Source of the DNA: Sphingobacterium zeae
GTDB lineage: Bacteria; Bacteroidota; Bacteroidia; Sphingobacteriales; Sphingobacteriaceae
Length of the DNA stretch: 64,000 nt
Direction of reading: 5' to 3'
Assembly (NCBI RefSeq): GCF_030818895.1
Contig: NZ_JAUTBA010000001.1
Coordinates: 930,001 to 994,000, forward strand
In this document: piece after piece, positions 45,078-59,457 of the stretch
How the letters are laid out: each line of letters opens with the position of its first letter
Position numbering within the stretch: position 1 is the stretch's first letter
The notes under the pieces: model-generated
Told to the model about the DNA's origin: nothing
Database searches by the model: none
Seen by the model: only the letters and a program-made list of their open reading frames with translations
Program-made: the position numbers and the translations under genes

Positions 45078-45530
45078 ATGCATTTTGAATCGATTTTTTT
45101 TGAAGACTATATATTAAACGACAAACGGACGACATTGGGCCGTACGATTACCGAAACAGATTTTGTTGTTCATGCTGGACATACAGGCGACTTTTTTCCA
45201 CATCATCTCGATGCGGAATGGTGCAAGACCCAACCTTTTGGACAGCGCATCGCGCACGGAACAATGATCTTTGCGATTGGTATCGGACTGACGGCCTCAG
45301 TTATTAATCCGGAAGCATTTTCCAAAGGCTACGATCGCCTTCGTTTTGTCAAGCCTGTGTTTATTGGCGATACCATTCGTGCTGAAGTGACTATTTCGGA
45401 AAAATCCGCTGCGAAAAATCCGGAGTTCGGTACCGTAGTTGAACATGTGGAAATTATCAATCAACATGCTGAAGTCGTACTGGTTGCAGACCATATCCTG
45501 CTGGCAAAACGCAAGGAAGCGTCAACTTAA
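45078..45530 (+). CDS. MaoC-type hot-dog hydratase/dehydratase
   Basis: This 150-residue protein is a single hot-dog domain of the MaoC group: [21 protein letters not shown] with the catalytic Asp38 and His43 spaced as in the (R)-specific enoyl-CoA hydratase motif, then [18 protein letters not shown], and [18 protein letters not shown]. These enzymes add water to, or remove it from, CoA thioesters. Its position after two CoA-transferases gives the thioester substrate logic. The short 53-base gap upstream and 11-base gap downstream keep it in the operon. Mesaconyl- or beta-methylmalyl-CoA type hydratases are an appealing parallel, but the acyl group here cannot be deduced. Confidence 0.9.
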   Translation: MHFESIFFEDYILNDKRTTLGRTITETDFVVHAGHTGDFFPHHLDAEWCKTQPFGQRIAHGTMIFAIGIGLTASVINPEAFSKGYDRLRFVKPVFIGDTIRAEVTISEKSAAKNPEFGTVVEHVEIINQHAEVVLVADHILLAKRKEAST

Positions 45531-45541
45531 CTGATAGGGAC

Positions 45542-46837
45542 ATGGAAATCGGTACAAAATCATCGATCAAATCAACCGAGACATTGTCTAATAAGCGCTA
45601 CCTGCTTGCTTTCGTTCTGATTGTCAGTCTGTTTTTTTTATGGGGTATGGCTCATAATTTAAATGGCATTCTGATTCCGCATTTGAAGAAAGCCTGTCAG
45701 TTGGATAATAGCCAGTCAGCACTGGTAGATACATCAATATTCTTCGCTTACTTTATTATGGCTCTACCGGCAGGTTATATATTACGCAGGTGGGGTTATA
45801 AGCTGTCTATTATTATCGGACTGCTGACTTTTTCCGTCGGCGCATTTTTATTTCTCCCTGCGGCAGATCACCGGATGTATGAGCTCTTTTTACTGGCTTT
45901 ATTTATTATTGGTTGTGGACTAGCTTTATTAGAAACAGCGGCTAATCCCTATGCTGCAGTTTTGGGCAAGCCCGAAGCGGCAACCCACCGCCTTAATTTG
46001 GCGGCCTCTTTTAATGGATTGGCAGCAGTGGTGGCACCAGTGATAGGTACGACCTTTATTTTGTCGGGTACGAGCTATTCAGAAAATGAACTGGCGGCTA
46101 TGACAGAGAGCAGTCGCTTAGCATACCTGCTCCATGAGGCATCTGCAGTAAAAATGCCTTATTTGATATTAGGATTAATCCTAGTTGTTGTAGCGTTCAT
46201 CTTTTTATTTATAAAACTACCTGAAATACAAGGTGATAAAGTCGAAGGAGATAAAGAGAAAAAGACTGGCTTATTTACTGTACTTCGACACAAGCACTTG
46301 AGTTTTTCTGTGATCGCGCAGTTTTTCTATGTTGGAGCACAGGTTTGTGTAACGAGTTTTTTTATTCGTATGGCACAGCAGGGAGCAGGTGTCGATGAGA
46401 AAACTGCGGGGTATTTCCTAGGTGTATATGGTTTGCTCTTTATGGGCGGACGTTTCGTCGGTACCCTATTGTTGCGTTATACGACCGCGCAGCGTTTATT
46501 GGCTATTTATGCTGTTTGTTGCGCTATATTGGCAACTGTAGCCATTTCAGGTACAGGTATGATCATTTTGTATGCACTAGGTGGACTTGGCTTCTTTATG
46601 TCAATTATGTTTCCAACGATCTTCTCACTAGGTATTGCTGGACTAGGGAATGAGACGAAACAGGCTTCTTCTTGGTTAATTATGTCCATTGTCGGAGGCG
46701 CGGTATTTCCATTTGTAACGGGAAATATTATTGATGCGGTACATGATAATACACCGATTGGCTATAGTGTACCCTTGGTTTGTTATCTCGTTATTTTATG
46801 GTTTGCACTGAAAGGATATAAACCGGCAAAAGCCTAA
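45542..46837 (+). CDS. Major facilitator sugar permease, FucP-like
   Basis: This 431-residue inner-membrane protein has 12 predicted helices in the MFS fold. FFLWGMAHNLNGILIPHLKKACQL and YFIMALPAGYILRRWGYK match the L-fucose:proton symporter family, as do LLETAANPYAAVLG, LNLAASFNGLAAVVAP, and FIRMAQQGAGVDEKTAGYFL. FucP relatives import fucose, glucose, galactose or other monosaccharides. As the last gene of the CoA-transferase module, 11 bases after the MaoC gene, it likely imports the compound the module degrades. Specificity is not visible. It is followed by a 131-base gap with a small hairpin. Confidence 0.92.
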   Translation: MEIGTKSSIKSTETLSNKRYLLAFVLIVSLFFLWGMAHNLNGILIPHLKKACQLDNSQSALVDTSIFFAYFIMALPAGYILRRWGYKLSIIIGLLTFSVGAFLFLPAADHRMYELFLLALFIIGCGLALLETAANPYAAVLGKPEAATHRLNLAASFNGLAAVVAPVIGTTFILSGTSYSENELAAMTESSRLAYLLHEASAVKMPYLILGLILVVVAFIFLFIKLPEIQGDKVEGDKEKKTGLFTVLRHKHLSFSVIAQFFYVGAQVCVTSFFIRMAQQGAGVDEKTAGYFLGVYGLLFMGGRFVGTLLLRYTTAQRLLAIYAVCCAILATVAISGTGMIILYALGGLGFFMSIMFPTIFSLGIAGLGNETKQASSWLIMSIVGGAVFPFVTGNIIDAVHDNTPIGYSVPLVCYLVILWFALKGYKPAKA

Positions 46838-46885
46838 GTTGTGTCTCAGCGTGTATTTTAGTGAGCAATTAAAAAAATATAGCGC

Positions 46886-46907
46886 GTGTTTTACTAGTGA
46901 AAAACAC
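46886..46907 (+). repeat. Small inverted repeat between the permease and GH78 genes
   Basis: GTGTTTT (46886-46892) and AAAACAC (46901-46907) flank an 8-base loop containing ACTAGT. It lies 48 bases after the permease stop and about 60 bases before the next start. It could be a weak terminator or an operator for the following operon; no T-run follows on the + strand. Confidence 0.35.
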
Positions 46908-46968
46908 ATATACCGCCGAAGTTAACATTGGTTTTGGTGTTAGTGAATTGATTAACAATGATTCGAAT

Positions 46969-52426
<5,458 letters not shown>

Positions 52427-52582
52427 ATAAATGAAGATTAGAAGGAAGCTATCTAGTAAGTAAAGTTAAACCCTGTAGGTGTCGACTACTTGAAATGACG
52501 CGATAAGGGAGATAAATTCAAAAATGAAAGAAATAGGCTGCCCAACCTTTTTGGATAGCTTTAAAAAAGAACAAGATAAGAT

Positions 52583-55500
52583 ATGACGAGGATTCAGTTG
52601 CTATTAGGAACAAGTCTTCTTTTGGGCTGTTTGAACAGCAGTGCACAGATTAAAGGTATTCCAACGGCATTAGTTCCTTTGGATCAGCGTTCGTTTGAAC
52701 AGGCAAAACCTTGGGTGTTTTGGTACTTTATGCATGCCAGTTATTCCAAGGAAGGGATTGCAGCAGATTTGAAAGCGATGGCGGATAACAACATAAAAGG
52801 AGCATATTTGGCCCCTATTAAGGGGAAAACTGATCCGCCGCTTTTCAATCCGCCAACAGAGTCTTTGACACCCGAATGGTGGGATATGTTTGGATACATC
52901 GTTGCCGAGGCAAAAAAATATGGATTAAAGATCGCTTTGTTACCTAATGATGGATTTGCGACCGCCGGTGGACCATGGATTAGTCCAGAAAAATCGATGC
53001 AAAAATTGGTTTATGCAGATACCGTAGTCAATAGCAAGGGCGGGCGATCACCTGGTATTCAATTGCCACAACCCCAAACGCAACAAGGCTATTACGAAGA
53101 TATCGCTTTATTTGCGATGCCATTGACCCACTCGCCGCGAAAGAGCTTTACAGAGCTGGTAAAGGTAACCAATAGCTATGGCGAAGATCTAAAACGACTG
53201 GCTGAAAGAGGCAACAAACAAAATTTTGCAGCAGCTGCGCCAGGATGGATCCAATATGCTTTTGAGCGGCCCTTCCCTTGCAATTCATTGAAAATTGAAT
53301 GGACAGCATCCAATTACCAAGCAAATCGTCTGCAAGTTTGGGCCAGCGATGATGGCTTAAATTTTCGGAAGATTACACAATTAGAATCCCCAAGAATGGG
53401 CTGGTTGGATTGGGATAATGGTGTAACACATCTGATCCCCTACACCAAAGCGAAATATTTTCGCTTCGTATACGATCCCACAGGAAGTGAGCCCGGAGCC
53501 GAAGACCTTGATTCTGGTAAATGGAAGCCTTCCCTAAAATTGAATGGTATCAGTCTGTTTGAAGAAGCGCAGGTTCATCAGATCGAAGGTAAGACAGGTG
53601 AAATATGGCGTGTTGGCAAAAAGTCCGACCCAAGCGCTGTTGTGCCGGAAGCTATTATTGGACAGCAACAGCTTATCCGTTTGCCTAAGCCGGATCAAGC
53701 GGGTCGTGTCGACCTGACATTACCTGCAGGAAGGTGGAAAATATTACGGGTGGGACATACCTCTACTGGCCATAAAAATGAAACTGCTGGTGCAGGAAAG
53801 GGCCTAGAATGTGATAAGTTGGACGCAGCTACTGTCGCTTTTCAATTTGATCAGTGGTTTGGAGCAGCCAAAAAGCATGTAGATCCACACTTGTCTAAAG
53901 AAGTTCTCACGGTATTTCATATTGATTCTTGGGAATGTGGTAGTCAAAATTGGACCCGTAGTTTTCCGGATGAGTTTTTAAAACGCCGGGGCTATGACCT
54001 GACTAACTATCTCCCGGTTTTAGCAGGTTGTTTTGTGAATAGTGTGGAAGATTCCGAAGCCTTTTTGCAAGATTACAGACAGACCATCAGCGAACTGTTA
54101 CAAGAGAATGGCTATGCGACATTACGTCGAAAAGCGGATGAATACGGTGTTGAATTTACAGCAGAAGCGACTGCTCCTGTGATGGTCGGTGATGGTTTGG
54201 CACATTTTGCTTCAACCGACCGTCCAATGGGCGAATTTTGGTTCAGAAGTCCTTCGCACGATAAACCTGCGGATATCTTGGATGCTATTTCGGGAAGCCA
54301 TATTTATGGTAAGCGCGTTACCATGTCGGAGGCTTTTACCCAGATCCGTGCACAATGGGATGAACATCCGCGGCTTCTGAAAAGTCTTCAGGACCGAAAT
54401 TACGCCTTGGGCATCAACAATCTGGTCTACCATGTGTATGTGCATAACCCCTGGATGGACCGTAAACCTGGTATGACCATGGACGGTATCGGAACCTATT
54501 TTCAGCGCGATCAAACGTGGTGGAAGCCTGGTAAAGAATGGGTCAATTATGCAATCCGTTCACAGCAGCTACTGCAATATGGAGTACCCGTACGAGATGT
54601 GGCTGTGTTTATTGGGGAGGAGATTCCAAGAAGGTCTGTACTCCCAAGTGCTTTGATCGATGTCTTACCCGGTATTATTGGTGAAGCCCGTGTTCATCGT
54701 ACAGATTCTTTGTTGGCCAATGTCGGCCTGCCCTTACAAAAAGTTGCAGGTGTGACTACAGGAGCCAATATGTATAGACCCGAAGATTGGGTCGATCCAC
54801 TACGCGGCTATGCCTACGATTCCTTCAATCCCGATGCGCTTTGGAATCAGACTAGCGTACAGGACGGTAAGGTGATTTTTGCGAATCATATTGCTTATGC
54901 TTTACTTGTGATGCCTGGAGAAACAGGATTAAATCCGAATGGTAGCCAATATTCCCTTCGTACGCTAGAACGTATCAGGAGTCTTGTCAATCAAGGGGCT
55001 ACGGTGCTCTTCCAAGATATTCCACAGACATGGCGGGGCAAACTGACCGATGACAAAGTACAACAGTATCGCATTTTGCTTGATGAGTTATTCACTGGGC
55101 TAGAGCCATTCACAAATACAACATTACAAACAAAGCAATTCGGCAAAGGCCGTGTGCTTGTTGGCCACTATGAAGAGAAAGATTTTAAGCCGCTAAATAT
55201 TGCTCCCGATGTGCTGATTAACGAAGGGCACAATCCACATATTTCTTGGAACCACCGCCGTTTCGATGGTGGTGATTTGCTTTTTGTAGCCAATCAAGAT
55301 AGTTTAGCGCAAAAGGCAACTTTATCCTTACGGACAAAAGAAAAATATGCCTACCGTTACGATCCTGTAAGCGACAAACTAGCGGTTTTACCGTTTAAAG
55401 TGATCCACGATAGGACCGTTATCGAACTATCGTTTGATGCGTATCAATCTGGCTTTGTATTGACCAGCGATAAAAAAATAGATATACCGACCTATCAATA

Positions 55501-55984
55501 CTCCAGAAAAACAGCTTTGACAGGACCCTGGTCATTTACGGCTGATGGGTTATCCGGCAAGCAAGCAATTAAACAGCAAGAGCCTCAGTTTTGGACAGCC
55601 AGTGCAGACGATGACATTAAATATCATGCTGGATCAGGAAGTTATCAAACGACCATTCATATCCAAAAAATAGCTGAAAAGCAACGCGCTCATTTACAAT
55701 TTTCGGCCATTGAATCTATGGCAGAAATCTTTGTCAATGGACAATATGCTGGGGTTGTCTGGACCAAACCTTATCAGATCGATGTAACTGATTTTATCCG
55801 GCAAGGTGATAATAAAGTACAGATCAAGGTCTATAATACATGGGGGAACCGTTTCCTTTATGAAAAAGAGAATACAACAGTAAAAAAGAAAATACAGACA
55901 ACAGCGTCAGACAAGTTCCTCAAAGGCTTATTACCTTCCGGATTACAAGGGAAAGTTGACTTACTGTGGTTAGATGCAAAATAA
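52583..55984 (+). CDS. GH106-family alpha-L-rhamnosidase
   Basis: This 1133-residue exported protein (signal peptide to about 22, SSAQ) begins PWVFWYFMHASYSKEGIAADLKAMADNNIKGAYL, the characteristic GH106 opening with (beta/alpha)8 barrel strands, continues through DMFGYIVAEAKKYGLKIALLPNDG, an inserted beta-sandwich around 215-310, HIDSWECGSQNW with conserved carboxylates, and EFTAEATAPVM. A C-terminal galactose-binding-like sandwich (about 1010-1110: MAEIFVNGQYAGVVWTKPY) closes it. GH106 removes alpha-L-rhamnose with inversion and calcium, and in B. thetaiotaomicron acts on rhamnogalacturonan II. A 156-base gap before it contains no clear promoter and a degenerate GC-poor hairpin. Confidence 0.9.
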   Translation: MTRIQLLLGTSLLLGCLNSSAQIKGIPTALVPLDQRSFEQAKPWVFWYFMHASYSKEGIAADLKAMADNNIKGAYLAPIKGKTDPPLFNPPTESLTPEWWDMFGYIVAEAKKYGLKIALLPNDGFATAGGPWISPEKSMQKLVYADTVVNSKGGRSPGIQLPQPQTQQGYYEDIALFAMPLTHSPRKSFTELVKVTNSYGEDLKRLAERGNKQNFAAAAPGWIQYAFERPFPCNSLKIEWTASNYQANRLQVWASDDGLNFRKITQLESPRMGWLDWDNGVTHLIPYTKAKYFRFVYDPTGSEPGAEDLDSGKWKPSLKLNGISLFEEAQVHQIEGKTGEIWRVGKKSDPSAVVPEAIIGQQQLIRLPKPDQAGRVDLTLPAGRWKILRVGHTSTGHKNETAGAGKGLECDKLDAATVAFQFDQWFGAAKKHVDPHLSKEVLTVFHIDSWECGSQNWTRSFPDEFLKRRGYDLTNYLPVLAGCFVNSVEDSEAFLQDYRQTISELLQENGYATLRRKADEYGVEFTAEATAPVMVGDGLAHFASTDRPMGEFWFRSPSHDKPADILDAISGSHIYGKRVTMSEAFTQIRAQWDEHPRLLKSLQDRNYALGINNLVYHVYVHNPWMDRKPGMTMDGIGTYFQRDQTWWKPGKEWVNYAIRSQQLLQYGVPVRDVAVFIGEEIPRRSVLPSALIDVLPGIIGEARVHRTDSLLANVGLPLQKVAGVTTGANMYRPEDWVDPLRGYAYDSFNPDALWNQTSVQDGKVIFANHIAYALLVMPGETGLNPNGSQYSLRTLERIRSLVNQGATVLFQDIPQTWRGKLTDDKVQQYRILLDELFTGLEPFTNTTLQTKQFGKGRVLVGHYEEKDFKPLNIAPDVLINEGHNPHISWNHRRFDGGDLLFVANQDSLAQKATLSLRTKEKYAYRYDPVSDKLAVLPFKVIHDRTVIELSFDAYQSGFVLTSDKKIDIPTYQYSRKTALTGPWSFTADGLSGKQAIKQQEPQFWTASADDDIKYHAGSGSYQTTIHIQKIAEKQRAHLQFSAIESMAEIFVNGQYAGVVWTKPYQIDVTDFIRQGDNKVQIKVYNTWGNRFLYEKENTTVKKKIQTTASDKFLKGLLPSGLQGKVDLLWLDAK

Positions 55985-55991
55985 AGAAATC

Positions 55992-58010
55992 ATGAATACG
56001 AAGCACAAACTAATGATCCTAGGGCTCTTCTTCGCGACGGCCTGTCAAGTCCAGGCCCAGGAAAAGTCTATTACCAATACGGGGTCGAGTCCCCATGCTG
56101 TTCAAAACGCAGTTGATATGGGCGACGTGAAATGGACGAAAGGCTTTTGGGCGGATCGTACCAAATCGTGTTATGAGCAGATGGTACCGCAACTCTGGCA
56201 CGTTTATACCGATGCCTCCATTAGCCATGCTTATCGTAATTTTGAAATCGCCGCGGGATTGGAAAAGGGTGAGCATAGCGGACCATCTTTTCATGACGGC
56301 GACTTCTACAAAACATTAGAAGCAGTCTGTGCACTATATGCCCAGACAAAAGATAAAAAGCTGCTTCGGATGATAGATGAAGTGACTCCTGCGATCCGAA
56401 AAGCACAACGTACTGATGGCTACATCTATACGAAAGCGACAATTGATCAGGAACGTTCGGGACAAAATATTGAATTTCAAGATCGTTTGAGCTTTGAGTC
56501 TTATAATATTGGACATTTAATGACGGCCGGATGCATACATTACCGGACAACGGGACAACGGGAACTATTGGATATTGCAATAAAGGCAGCGGATTATCTG
56601 TATGGGTTTTATAAAAAGTCCAATCCAACTTTAGCCCGAAATGCAATCTGTCCCTCTCATTATATGGGGACCGTCGAGCTTTATCGGACGACCAAAGACC
56701 CCAAATATTTAGAACTAGCCAAGCATTTAATTGATATTAAAGGTGAAATCGAAGACGGAACGGATGACAATCAAGACCGTATTCCTTTCCGTCAGCAGCA
56801 TAAAGCTACAGGACATGCCGTGCGTGCAAGTTATCTATATGCAGGCGTCGCAGATTTATGCGCTGAAATTGCAGATACAACGTTGAGCAACCGCCTTTTT
56901 GAAATTTGGGACGATGTCACGAAGCACAAGATGTACATTACAGGCGGTCTGGGATCGCTGTATGATGGTACCTCACCTGACGGAACTTCCTATAATCCCA
57001 GTGAGGTACAGAAAATCCATCAGGCATTTGGGCGGGATTATCAATTGCCCAACTTAACTGCGCACAATGAGAGCTGTGCAAATATTGGTAATATGTTGTG
57101 GAATTGGCGCATGGCGAATTTCACGGGCGATGCAAAATACATCGATGTATTGGAGCTGGCACTCTATAATAGTGTACTGTCAGGGATTAGTTTAGATGGC
57201 GACAAATTTTTGTATACCAATCCATTGAGTTACTCCTCCGATCTTCCATTCCAGCAGCGCTGGTCTAAAAAGCGTGTTCCTTATATTGCACTGTCTAACT
57301 GCTGTCCACCTAATATTGTTCGTACGATAGCAGAAGTAGCCAACTATGCTTACGGATTAGCAACAGATGCCGTAGCAGTCAACTTGTATGGTGGAAATGA
57401 ATTAAATACAACATATCAAGGCAAACATATCAACATTGTACAAGAATCCAGCTATCCATGGGTAGGAACCGCCACCTTCACCTTAAAAGAGTTTCCTTCC
57501 GATTATACATTGAAACTCCGGGTGCCGGGTTGGGCTGGGAAGGTTGAAATATGGAAAAACGAAACGAAAATCGAAGCACCGATGGAGAAAGGCTATGCCA
57601 TATTAGCTGGATTGTGGAAGAAAGGTGATCGCGTTACCGTCAAACTGCCGATGGAGGTTGCTCTGATGGAGTCAAATCCACTGGTTGAGGAAACGCGTAA
57701 CCAGGTTGCAGTCATGCGTGGACCGATTGTGTATTGCCTAGAGAAGCAGGATGTGGCTGCGGATGTCAATATCTTTGATCTGAAAATGAAACAGGGTGAA
57801 CAGTTTGTGCCGAAAAATGAAAATATATTAGGGCAGGATATTGTCTTGTTGGAAGGAAAAGCCTATCGTACAAATAGCACGAAATGGAATTCACTATACC
57901 GTAAAACTTCCGATGGAAAGCCTGAAACTATCCCTGTGCGTCTAGTACCCTATTTTGCTTGGGGAAACCGTGCATTTGGTGATATGAGCGTTTGGATGCC
58001 AGTATTTTAA
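55992..58010 (+). CDS. GH127-type beta-L-arabinofuranosidase, exported
   Basis: The ATG at 55992, 7 bases after the GH106 stop, starts a signal peptide (ending VQAQ, residue 23) and 672 residues. The (alpha/alpha)6 barrel of the DUF1680/GH127 family is clear: VKWTKGFWADR, HDGDFYKTLEAVCALY, HNESCANIGNMLWNWRM and LSNCCPPNIVRT. Glu360, Cys362, Cys437 and Cys438 match the zinc-bound cysteine cluster of GH127, where one cysteine serves as nucleophile; the spacing is nearly the same as in the characterised bifidobacterial enzyme. Members hydrolyse beta-L-arabinofuranosides; others in pectin loci cleave different sugars such as aceric acid. The exact substrate is open. Confidence 0.92.
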   Translation: MNTKHKLMILGLFFATACQVQAQEKSITNTGSSPHAVQNAVDMGDVKWTKGFWADRTKSCYEQMVPQLWHVYTDASISHAYRNFEIAAGLEKGEHSGPSFHDGDFYKTLEAVCALYAQTKDKKLLRMIDEVTPAIRKAQRTDGYIYTKATIDQERSGQNIEFQDRLSFESYNIGHLMTAGCIHYRTTGQRELLDIAIKAADYLYGFYKKSNPTLARNAICPSHYMGTVELYRTTKDPKYLELAKHLIDIKGEIEDGTDDNQDRIPFRQQHKATGHAVRASYLYAGVADLCAEIADTTLSNRLFEIWDDVTKHKMYITGGLGSLYDGTSPDGTSYNPSEVQKIHQAFGRDYQLPNLTAHNESCANIGNMLWNWRMANFTGDAKYIDVLELALYNSVLSGISLDGDKFLYTNPLSYSSDLPFQQRWSKKRVPYIALSNCCPPNIVRTIAEVANYAYGLATDAVAVNLYGGNELNTTYQGKHINIVQESSYPWVGTATFTLKEFPSDYTLKLRVPGWAGKVEIWKNETKIEAPMEKGYAILAGLWKKGDRVTVKLPMEVALMESNPLVEETRNQVAVMRGPIVYCLEKQDVAADVNIFDLKMKQGEQFVPKNENILGQDIVLLEGKAYRTNSTKWNSLYRKTSDGKPETIPVRLVPYFAWGNRAFGDMSVWMPVF

Positions 58011-58023
58011 TGGGATAAATCGT

Positions 58024-59451
58024 ATGAAGATGAAAACTTATTTTTTTATGATCGTATTCCTATTGGCACAATTGGAGAGCCAGGCGGAAGTCCGTTTATC
58101 GGCGCTCTTTACCGATGGAATGGTGCTGCAACAACAAAGCAAAGTCCCTTTTTGGGGCTGGGCAGAACCGCAGGCAACAATAACCGTACAGACCTCCTGG
58201 AATGGGCAGAAATATCAAGCGAAAGCAGATAAACTTGGCCAATGGAAAATTGTAGTACAAACACCTGTAGCAGGTGGTTCTTATCAGATCAAGGTCTCAG
58301 AAAAGAATAGCATTGAACTCCATGATATTTTAATTGGTGAAGTTTGGTTATGTTCGGGCCAGTCGAACATGGAAATGCCTTTAAAAGGCTATCCAGGGCA
58401 ACCGATCCTCGGTAGTACCGAAACGATGATGGATTCCAAAGACGATCAACTGCGTATCTATACCGTGCCTCGCAATCCACAGATTCAGCCCGCAGCTGAC
58501 AGTAAACCAAGTGTTTGGAAGAAAGCAGAACCGCAATCCGTGGTCGGTTTTAGTGCAACGGCCTACTATTTCGGACGGCAATTGCGCAAAACTTTAGGGG
58601 TGCCTGTTGGTTTGATTCATAGCAGCTATGGTGGTTCAACTATTGAAGCCTGGATGGAGGCATCCTGGTTGGCAGATCAGAAAGGTCTGCAGATCCCCAA
58701 AGAAGAAGAGGGCCTGAAAGATAAAAACCGTATTCCGACCATGTTGTACAATGGTATGATCCATCCTATTGCCAGATACGGTATCCGGGGCATGATTTGG
58801 TACCAAGGAGAATCTAACTACGATCGTCCAGAGCAATATGAAGTGCTATTCCCCCGGATGGTTGAAAAATTCCGTGCGTTATGGGGAAATAATAAACTTC
58901 CGTTTTATTTTATGCAAATTGCACCATTTGATTATGCTTCATTGCCGCCTTATCATGTTGGGGGAAAATACAATTCGGCCTATCTACGCGATGCACAACG
59001 TAAATCTTTGGATAAAATTCCGTATTCTGCAATGGCCGTCACCTTGGATTTGGGCGAACAGAATTGCATCCACCCATCACATAAACAGCAAAGTGGCGAA
59101 AGATTGGCCTACCTAGCACTGCACGATAGCTATGGTTTTGAGACGTTAAATCTCAAAAGCCCCCTATATGAAACGTTGGAAATTAAAGGCAGTACAGCAA
59201 TACTTTCTTTTAAGGATGCACCATTGGGGCTAACAGCATATGGTAAAGAAATAAAGACTTTTGAAATTGCGGGTAAAGATCAGGTTTTTTATCCTGCAGA
59301 GGCTGTTTTGAAAGGAAAGACCATTATTGTCGCGTCGCTCAAAGTTGAGGAGCCGGTGGCTGTTCGTTATGCATTTAAAGATTTCGTCGTCGGAGAGGTG
59401 TTTGGAGTCAATGGCTTGCCCTTAAGCTCTTTCCGTACAGATGATTGGTAA
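58024..59451 (+). CDS. SGNH-type carbohydrate esterase (sialate O-acetylesterase family), copy 2
   Basis: This 475-residue exported protein (signal peptide to about 21) parallels the esterase at 14259-15692: VRLSALFTDGMVLQQQSKVPFWG, WLCSGQSNMEMP with nucleophile Ser114, GLIHSSYGGSTIEAWM, MIWYQGESNYDR and a LGEQNCIHPSHKQ segment carrying the candidate catalytic Asp/Glu-His. The two copies share the split beta-domain but differ clearly in the middle, so they may act on different O-acetyl positions. It follows the GH127 gene by 13 bases and precedes the DUF5703 gene by 6. Deacetylation of pectin side chains is likely. Confidence 0.87.
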   Translation: MKMKTYFFMIVFLLAQLESQAEVRLSALFTDGMVLQQQSKVPFWGWAEPQATITVQTSWNGQKYQAKADKLGQWKIVVQTPVAGGSYQIKVSEKNSIELHDILIGEVWLCSGQSNMEMPLKGYPGQPILGSTETMMDSKDDQLRIYTVPRNPQIQPAADSKPSVWKKAEPQSVVGFSATAYYFGRQLRKTLGVPVGLIHSSYGGSTIEAWMEASWLADQKGLQIPKEEEGLKDKNRIPTMLYNGMIHPIARYGIRGMIWYQGESNYDRPEQYEVLFPRMVEKFRALWGNNKLPFYFMQIAPFDYASLPPYHVGGKYNSAYLRDAQRKSLDKIPYSAMAVTLDLGEQNCIHPSHKQQSGERLAYLALHDSYGFETLNLKSPLYETLEIKGSTAILSFKDAPLGLTAYGKEIKTFEIAGKDQVFYPAEAVLKGKTIIVASLKVEEPVAVRYAFKDFVVGEVFGVNGLPLSSFRTDDW

Positions 59452-59457
59452 ATAGAA

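Noticed and set aside
52427..52582. Possible terminator in the gap before the GH106 gene (GGCTGCCC ... GGATAGC)
   Set aside because: The arms pair poorly and no T-run follows; only a degenerate resemblance to the good terminator at 61919.
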